Origin: Pandoraea terrae
GTDB taxonomy: Bacteria; Pseudomonadota; Gammaproteobacteria; Burkholderiales; Burkholderiaceae
Assembly: GCF_902459695.1 (NCBI RefSeq)
Contig: NZ_CABPRZ010000002.1
Coordinates: forward strand, 62,001 to 126,000
Direction of reading: 5' to 3'
Length of the DNA stretch: 64,000 nucleotides
Positions within the stretch are counted from its first letter, which is position 1. Each line of letters opens with the position of its first letter. Both the position numbers and the translations under genes were made by a program. This document shows positions 58,990-64,000 of the stretch, piece by piece. Below the pieces are notes generated by a model, which did no database searches, was not told the origin of the DNA, and worked only from the letters and a program-made list of their open reading frames with translations.

Positions 58990-60936
58990 CTACACCCGCG
59001 TCTTGACCGGCAAGCGCGCGAGCGCGGCGCGCAGCGCCTCGTGCAGGCGGTCGTTCGCCGCGTCGTCGCCCGTCATCTCCGGCACAACGGTAACGACGCC
59101 ATCGTTCGCGATATACACATGCGGCCGTGGTGCGTGGGCGCTGCCCATGCCCGTCAACACTTCGTCCAGCAACGCCGCGACAACGGCGACCGTGGCCATC
59201 GCGCGTAGCTCAGGTTTGTAGAGCTTGCCCACATTGGTGACCGGCATGCTCGGGATGATCGTCACCCGCTTCGGGCGCGCCGCCGCATCGGCGACGCGCG
59301 CCGACATGAAATCCAGAAGTTCCTGTTCGGTCGCGGACGCCCCGGGCACCAGCGTGGCGAAGACCACCGGCAACTCCCCCGCGTACGCATCGGGCGCACC
59401 CACCGCGGCACACATCTGCACTGCGGGATGCGCGCCGAGTGCATCCTCGATGAGCTTGGGATCGATGTTGTGCCCGCTCCGGATAATCAAGTCCTTCGAA
59501 CGCCCGGTGAGATGGAGCCGCCCTTGGGCATCCATCCAGCCGAGATCGCCCGTGGCGAGCCAACCGTCGGCTGTGAACGCATTCGCGGTGTCCTGCGGTT
59601 CGACGAAGCCGGGGAATACGTTGGGCGACTTGAAGAGCACCATGCCCGGCTCGCCCGCCGGCATATCCTGATCGCTCGCACCGCCCTGCTCGTTCAGTGC
59701 CACGATGCGCACCTGGGCATAGGGCAACGGAAAGCCGACGCACCCCACGGGCGCCAGAACGCCGCAGGGCGTGATGCTGGAAATGCCGGCCATCTCCGTC
59801 ATGCCGAAACTTTCGTGCACATGCAGGCCGAACAGACGTTCAAAACGTTCCGCCAGCTCGGCCGTCAGCGGCGCGGCGCCAGTGCGGCAGTACTTCACCG
59901 ACGAGATGTCGGCATCGCCCACGGGCACGTTCGCCAGCGCGGCGAGCATGGTGGGCACGGCGGCAAGCGTGGTGGCGCGGTACTTCTCCACCAAACGCCA
60001 ATAGTTTCGCAACACATCGCGATTGCGCATCAGCGCAGTCGTGGGGATCACGATTTCCGCGCCGGCCGACAATGCCGTCAGCGAGCCCGGCAAGACGCCC
60101 GCCACATGAAATAGCGGAAAACCGTTAATGGTTACGTCCGACGCAGCCGTGCCCTGCATGACGACGCTGGCCCATGCCGTAAACAACTGATTGCGATGAC
60201 TATGCATGGCCAGCTTCGGGGCCCCCGTCGTGCCGCCCGTGTGGAAGTAGGCGGCGATATCCGTCGGCGCGATACGCCGGCCGCTCACCAGATGGCCGGC
60301 CGGCTGTCTTGCGCGCAGCAGGTTGAAGCTCTCGATCCCGTCCCCTGCCACAAGTCCGGCCGTCACATCCGGCGCTTCGTCGTGCGGCGCCACGCGCAAA
60401 ATGGCGGTGAGCGTCGGCACCAGGGGCCGAAGCCGCAAGGCCTGGCTCCAGATGCCACTCTCATCGTCCGAGCCGTAGGCAATCAGGACCTTGGCGCGAC
60501 TCGCGTTCATCATCGAAACGAGCTTCGCGTCCGCGAGCAACGGATTGAGCGGCTGCACGATGCCGGCGGCTTCACCGCCCCAAAGCGCCAGATGGTATTC
60601 GAGGCAGCCCGGCAAAAGCACCGCTACCGCGTCATCGGCCCCCACCCCCAACGCATGCAGCAGATTGGCGGTCTGGTGGATGCCTTCGAGCAATTGTGCG
60701 TATGACCAGCGGATCGGCGTGTCGGCGGGGTCGCCGGTGCGCAGGAAGGTGAGCGCCGTTTTGTCGCCAAAGGCGCGCGCGGCGTTGACGAAGATGTCAT
60801 AAGTGCTGCGCGCTCGGAGCGTTGCCTCGAGCGGCGCAGCCTCCAGTTTGCGGACATCCGCGATACTACGAACAGGAAAGGGGGCGGAAAACGGTGCACC
60901 CTCCCCGCTGGCCGGGACTTTGGGCGGGGCGGTCAA
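58990..60936 (-). CDS. Acyl-CoA synthetase (AMP-forming ligase)
   Basis: 648 residues with a TTG start, backed by a strong GAGGAGGAGAAC. The ANL-family signatures are present: HTGGTTGAPKLA (ATP P-loop, about residue 225), HESFGMTEMAG (A5), GWLATGDLGWMDAQGRLHLTGRSKDLI (A7-A8) and the catalytic Lys of NVGKLYKPEL. It activates a carboxylic acid to its CoA ester. It lies 10 bases after the binding-protein gene. About 60 residues after the catalytic Lys are unusual for the family. Substrate unknown. Confidence 0.9.
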   Translation of the reverse strand: MTAPPKVPASGEGAPFSAPFPVRSIADVRKLEAAPLEATLRARSTYDIFVNAARAFGDKTALTFLRTGDPADTPIRWSYAQLLEGIHQTANLLHALGVGADDAVAVLLPGCLEYHLALWGGEAAGIVQPLNPLLADAKLVSMMNASRAKVLIAYGSDDESGIWSQALRLRPLVPTLTAILRVAPHDEAPDVTAGLVAGDGIESFNLLRARQPAGHLVSGRRIAPTDIAAYFHTGGTTGAPKLAMHSHRNQLFTAWASVVMQGTAASDVTINGFPLFHVAGVLPGSLTALSAGAEIVIPTTALMRNRDVLRNYWRLVEKYRATTLAAVPTMLAALANVPVGDADISSVKYCRTGAAPLTAELAERFERLFGLHVHESFGMTEMAGISSITPCGVLAPVGCVGFPLPYAQVRIVALNEQGGASDQDMPAGEPGMVLFKSPNVFPGFVEPQDTANAFTADGWLATGDLGWMDAQGRLHLTGRSKDLIIRSGHNIDPKLIEDALGAHPAVQMCAAVGAPDAYAGELPVVFATLVPGASATEQELLDFMSARVADAAARPKRVTIIPSMPVTNVGKLYKPELRAMATVAVVAALLDEVLTGMGSAHAPRPHVYIANDGVVTVVPEMTGDDAANDRLHEALRAALARLPVKTRV

Positions 60937-60946
60937 GTTCTCCTCC

Positions 60947-62173
60947 TCACTTTTTCAACAAGGGGCAGGCGCTTTCCGACAAGGGCCTGAAGGCCTTGTC
61001 GCCGGGAATCACCGCCTTGACGGTGTAGTAATCCCACGGGTACTTGGACTCCGAAGGCTTCTTCACCTGCACGAGGTACATGTCGTGCACCATGCGGCCG
61101 TCTTCGCGGATCCTGCCGTTCTTGGCGAAAAAGTCGTTGATCGGCATTTCCTTCATTTTCTTCATCACTGCTGCTGTGTCGTCAGTCCCTGCGGCCTTGA
61201 CCGCCTGCAGGTAGTGCATCGTCGACGAATAATTGCCAGCGTCGACCTGCGTCGGCATCCGTTTCGCCTTCTCCAGGAAGCGCTTCGACCACTTGCGCGT
61301 TTCGTCGTTCAAGTCCCAATAAAAAGCCGTGGAAAACTGAAGTCCCTGAGCGGTTTGCAGGCCCAGCGCGTGAATATCCGGCAGGAACACCAGCAAACCT
61401 GCGAGCTGCTGCCGGCCGGACCGGGTGATGCCGAATGCGTTGGCTGCCTTCACCGCGTTGACGAAGTCGCCCCCGGCGTTGGCCAGGCCGATCACCTTGG
61501 CCCCCGAGGTCTGGGCCTGCAGCAGGTAACTGGAAAAATCGGAGGTATTCAGGGGCGCCCGCGCAACGCCTAGCACCTTGCCGCCCTCGCTCTTGATCGC
61601 TTCGGACGTGTCCTTGACCAGTGCCTGCCCGAACGCATAGTCAGCCGCCACGAAAAACCAGCTGTCGCCCCCCTGCTGCTTCATGGCCTGGGCGGTCGCG
61701 CGGCCCAGCGCGTAGGTATCGTAGACGTAATGCACGCTGACGCTGGTGCACTTGGCGTTGGTGACGTCCGAACTGGCCGGTCCCGTGGCAATGACGATCT
61801 TGTTTTTCTGCTTGGCCAGGTCAATTACGGCAAACGCCACGCTCGACGAGGCGAGGTCCGTGACCATGTTGACGTGCTGAAGGTCGAACCATTCACGCGC
61901 CTTGTTGGCGGCGATGTCGGCCTTGTTCTGGTGGTCCGTATAGACGACTTCCACCTTGATGCCCGGATTGTCCTTGACGAAGTCCGCTGCCGCCATCCTC
62001 ACGGCCTCGACCGCGCCCATGCCGCCGATGGACGAATAGAGACTGGACATGTCGACCAGCACCCCGATCTTGATGCCGCCGTTCGCGAGCTGGACCTGCT
62101 GGGCGGGTACCGGTCCCGCGACGAGCGCGAAAAGCGTGGTGCACATCGCCAGCGCAAGCGATTTGAGCTTCAT
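60947..62173 (-). CDS. LivK-type ABC substrate-binding protein (orphan)
   Basis: 408 residues from the ATG at 62173 (GGAGACAAGG ahead). Signal peptide (LALAMCTTLFALVAGPVPAQ), then a type-I periplasmic binding protein: IKIGVLVDMSSLYSSIGGMG, VEVVYTDHQNKADIAANKAREW, WFFVAADYAFGQALVKD. Members bind branched amino acids, aromatic acids or amides. No permease or ATPase genes adjoin; the ligase behind it suggests uptake and CoA activation of a carboxylic acid. Confidence 0.88.
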   Translation of the reverse strand: MKLKSLALAMCTTLFALVAGPVPAQQVQLANGGIKIGVLVDMSSLYSSIGGMGAVEAVRMAAADFVKDNPGIKVEVVYTDHQNKADIAANKAREWFDLQHVNMVTDLASSSVAFAVIDLAKQKNKIVIATGPASSDVTNAKCTSVSVHYVYDTYALGRATAQAMKQQGGDSWFFVAADYAFGQALVKDTSEAIKSEGGKVLGVARAPLNTSDFSSYLLQAQTSGAKVIGLANAGGDFVNAVKAANAFGITRSGRQQLAGLLVFLPDIHALGLQTAQGLQFSTAFYWDLNDETRKWSKRFLEKAKRMPTQVDAGNYSSTMHYLQAVKAAGTDDTAAVMKKMKEMPINDFFAKNGRIREDGRMVHDMYLVQVKKPSESKYPWDYYTVKAVIPGDKAFRPLSESACPLLKK

Positions 62174-62289
62174 CTGCCTTGTCTCCATTTTGGTGATGCT
62201 GGTATTTGAAGCGACTATGCGACGACACAAAAAATCTGACAATACCCTTAATATGAGAAAGTCTGTTCAATCTCATTCAACAAACCCTC

Positions 62290-63201
62290 ATGGACCTGAA
62301 TTTGATCGGCCTGTTCGTCGAGATCGTGGATGCGGGCAGCCTCAGCGCCGCGGCGCGCAAGCTCGGCATGACGCGCTCGAACATCAGTCATCGGCTCAAG
62401 CTGCTCGAGCGCGAGACTGACGCGCAACTGCTGCGCCGCTCAACGCGCAGCCTCGATCTGACACAAGCGGGTCACACGCTATACGATTACGGCAGGCGCA
62501 TGCTCGACGACCTCGGCACGGCCAAGGCATCGATCGACAGCCTCGGCCAGACGCTGCGCGGCCACGTGCGCATCAGCGTGCCGACAGGCTTCGGCCGGAT
62601 GTTCGTCGGCGCCATGCTGCTTGACTTCATGCGCAGCCATCCAGGCATCACACTGACTGTCACGTTCAACAACCGCATCCATGACCTGATCTCGGCACGG
62701 GTCGACGTTGCGCTCAAGATCACCGCCTCGCCGCCGCAGGAGTATGTCGCACGAAACGTCTGCCCGATCGAATGGCGACTATTTGCATCGCAAGACTACG
62801 TGGCGCGGCACGGTCCGATCGAAACACCGGCCGACCTCGAGCGGCAGATCCTCGTCGGCTCGCCCTATCCCGGCGCTCGTGTCACGTTCAAGCTGGCGTC
62901 GCGCCACGACGCGTCCGCCATCCACCTGGTCACGATGCAACCCGCCCTGCAATCCGAAGACTTCCCTTTTCTCGCCGATGCAGCTGCGCGCGGCATGGGC
63001 GTCGGCCTGCTTCCCGGCTATGTCGCACATGCCCCCACGCACGCGGCGCTGCAACCAATCCTGCCCGACTACCGCGTGGCGGGCCTTGGCGGCGCGCTTT
63101 ACATTCTTACGCTGCCAAACCGCTATCCGTCACCGTCGACACAGGCCCTGATCGACTATCTGCGCGACGCGATCGGGAAACTCGCCGAGGCTTGGCGGTA
63201 A
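62290..63201 (+). CDS. LysR-family transcriptional regulator
   Basis: 303 residues. LysR helix-turn-helix at the start: LNLIGLFVEIVDAGSLSAAARKLGMTRSNISHRLKLLE, then the linker LLRRSTRSLDLTQAG and a substrate-binding domain (GHVRISVPTGFGRMFV). Divergent from the binding-protein/ligase operon and only 90 bases before the nitrile hydratase genes, so it may control either or both. The 116-base divergent gap is AT-rich and suits a LysR promoter. Confidence 0.92.
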   Translation: MDLNLIGLFVEIVDAGSLSAAARKLGMTRSNISHRLKLLERETDAQLLRRSTRSLDLTQAGHTLYDYGRRMLDDLGTAKASIDSLGQTLRGHVRISVPTGFGRMFVGAMLLDFMRSHPGITLTVTFNNRIHDLISARVDVALKITASPPQEYVARNVCPIEWRLFASQDYVARHGPIETPADLERQILVGSPYPGARVTFKLASRHDASAIHLVTMQPALQSEDFPFLADAAARGMGVGLLPGYVAHAPTHAALQPILPDYRVAGLGGALYILTLPNRYPSPSTQALIDYLRDAIGKLAEAWR

Positions 63202-63291
63202 CGGGCACGGCGCCCCGCGCGCGCATCTGATGCTAGCAATCCCGAACCAGCCGTCCTACACTTCGATAGTTGGTCTGATCCGAGTACATCC

Positions 63292-63909
63292 ATGAGCCTC
63301 GACGAGCACGACCACTCCGAACTGTCGCCGATCCAACTGCGGGTGCGCGCGCTCGAGACAATTTTGACCGAGAAGGGCTACGTCGATCCTGCTGTGCTCG
63401 ACCTTATCGTCGAGCGATACCAGACCAGGATCGGCCCTCACATCGGCGCTGGAGTGATCGCCAGGGCGTGGGTCGATCCTGTGTTCAAGACCGCGCTGCT
63501 GGCAGACGCGACAAAGGCGATCGCTGCGCTCGGCGTTGTCAGTCACGTGGGCGATCATCTGATCGCGGTGGAGAACACGCCCGGGCATCACAACATGGTC
63601 GTCTGCACGCTGTGCTCGTGCTACCCGTGGGACGTGCTCGGGCTGCCGCCGGTCTGGTACAAGTCGGCCGCTTATCGCTCGCGTGCCGTGTCGGATCCGC
63701 GCGGCGTGCTGGCCGACTTCGGTGTCGTCCTGCCAGAAGACACGCAGATCCGAGTCTGGGACTCGACCGCGGAGACCCGCTTCCTCGTGGTGCCACCCCG
63801 CCCCGCCGGCACCGAAGGCTGGCCCGAGGAGCGCCTGGCGCGGCTGGTCACCCGTGACTGCATGATCGGCACCGGCCTGCCCCGGCGCCCCGAGGCGGTA
63901 TCGCCATGA
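63292..63909 (+). CDS. nthA: Nitrile hydratase alpha subunit, cobalt type
   Basis: 205 residues. The metal-claw motif VCTLCSC at residues 104-110 (Cys105, Cys108, Cys110), with Thr after the first Cys, is the signature of cobalt-containing (not iron) enzymes; [23 protein letters not shown] follows as in all alpha subunits. It hydrates nitriles to amides in an alpha/beta heterodimer. The stop overlaps the nthB start as ATGA. Confidence 0.93.
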   Translation: MSLDEHDHSELSPIQLRVRALETILTEKGYVDPAVLDLIVERYQTRIGPHIGAGVIARAWVDPVFKTALLADATKAIAALGVVSHVGDHLIAVENTPGHHNMVVCTLCSCYPWDVLGLPPVWYKSAAYRSRAVSDPRGVLADFGVVLPEDTQIRVWDSTAETRFLVVPPRPAGTEGWPEERLARLVTRDCMIGTGLPRRPEAVSP

Positions 63910-64000
63910 ACGGCGTTCACGACATGGGGGGCATGCACGGCTTCGGCACGGTCCAGCCCGAGGCTGACGAACCCCCGTTTCACGCACAGTGGGAGGCGCG
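63906..64000 (+). CDS. nthB: Nitrile hydratase beta subunit (3' end outside window)
   Basis: Only the first 31 codons are inside the window: [19 protein letters not shown], followed by [24 protein letters not shown] is the near-invariant opening of nitrile hydratase beta subunits. Start overlaps nthA by ATGA. An activator/cobalt-insertion gene is expected to follow. Confidence 0.92.
   Translation, partial: MNGVHDMGGMHGFGTVQPEADEPPFHAQWEA

Overview
This 64-kb window is GC-rich bacterial chromosome, most likely from a betaproteobacterium of the order Burkholderiales. I infer this from gene content and codon style: EmrAB-NodT pumps, nas/nirBD assimilation genes, an AqpS-type ars operon and a betaproteobacterial-style dif site. 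Pandoraea or a close Burkholderiaceae relative is my best guess, not something the sequence proves. Genes are densely packed on both strands. I saw no rRNA, tRNA, CRISPR array or complete insertion sequence.

Layout. (1) 1-3863: an IclR regulator (cut by the window edge), a DapA-family aldolase/lyase, an SDR dehydrogenase and a sodium:solute symporter, together a small uptake-and-degradation unit. (2) 3927-9526: a MarR-controlled EmrAB-type tripartite pump (marR, outer-membrane channel, membrane-fusion protein, DHA2 transporter) plus a ParB-like protein. Three copies of one palindromic operator sit in front of marR, the channel gene and the transporter gene. (3) 9654-9681: a near-perfect dif site, which places the window in a replication terminus, followed by gene debris. 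(4) 10119-12541: a first arsenic locus (unknown Cys-rich protein, arsH, arsR, and an arsC-aqpS deletion fusion). (5) 12565-20962: a GntR-controlled catabolic cluster (lactonase, MFS carrier, cupin, Ldh-type dehydrogenase, ABM monooxygenase, aldehyde dehydrogenase, orphan binding protein). (6) 21029-22915: a second, intact arsenic operon arsR-arsC-(arsC remnant)-aqpS. (7) 23070-27767: a diguanylate cyclase, and a secreted sulfatase with its divergent TetR regulator.

(8) 27887-46000 reads as a low-oxygen/stress island: c-type cytochrome, two FMN split-barrel proteins, a PAS histidine kinase and NarL-type regulator, an FNR with an Fe-S cysteine set, two universal stress proteins, a molybdopterin-type TOBE protein, an adenosine-specific kinase-like protein, many small uncharacterised proteins, a PRC-barrel protein, a second Crp-family regulator, a bestrophin-like channel and a cyanide-insensitive-type cytochrome bd (cydABP). 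Two FNR-type boxes lie in divergent promoters. This stretch also carries a 70-bp duplicated element, a truncated XRE regulator and a truncated desaturase, which are signs of rearrangement.

(9) 46101-50288: a YdeP-type molybdenum oxidoreductase, an SDR/SnoaL-like pair and a small conserved protein. (10) 50352-58860: a complete nitrate-assimilation operon (transporter, nirB, nirD, FAD reductase, assimilatory nitrate reductase) with a textbook sigma-54 promoter, an NtrC-type site and a leader containing an intrinsic terminator. (11) 58990-64000: an acyl-CoA ligase with an orphan LivK-type binding protein, a divergent LysR regulator and a cobalt-type nitrile hydratase whose beta subunit runs off the window.

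How they work together: molybdenum handling, nitrate assimilation, FNR/NarL-type regulators and the high-affinity oxidase form a respiration/nitrogen theme. The two ars loci are copies of one ancestral operon at different stages of decay.
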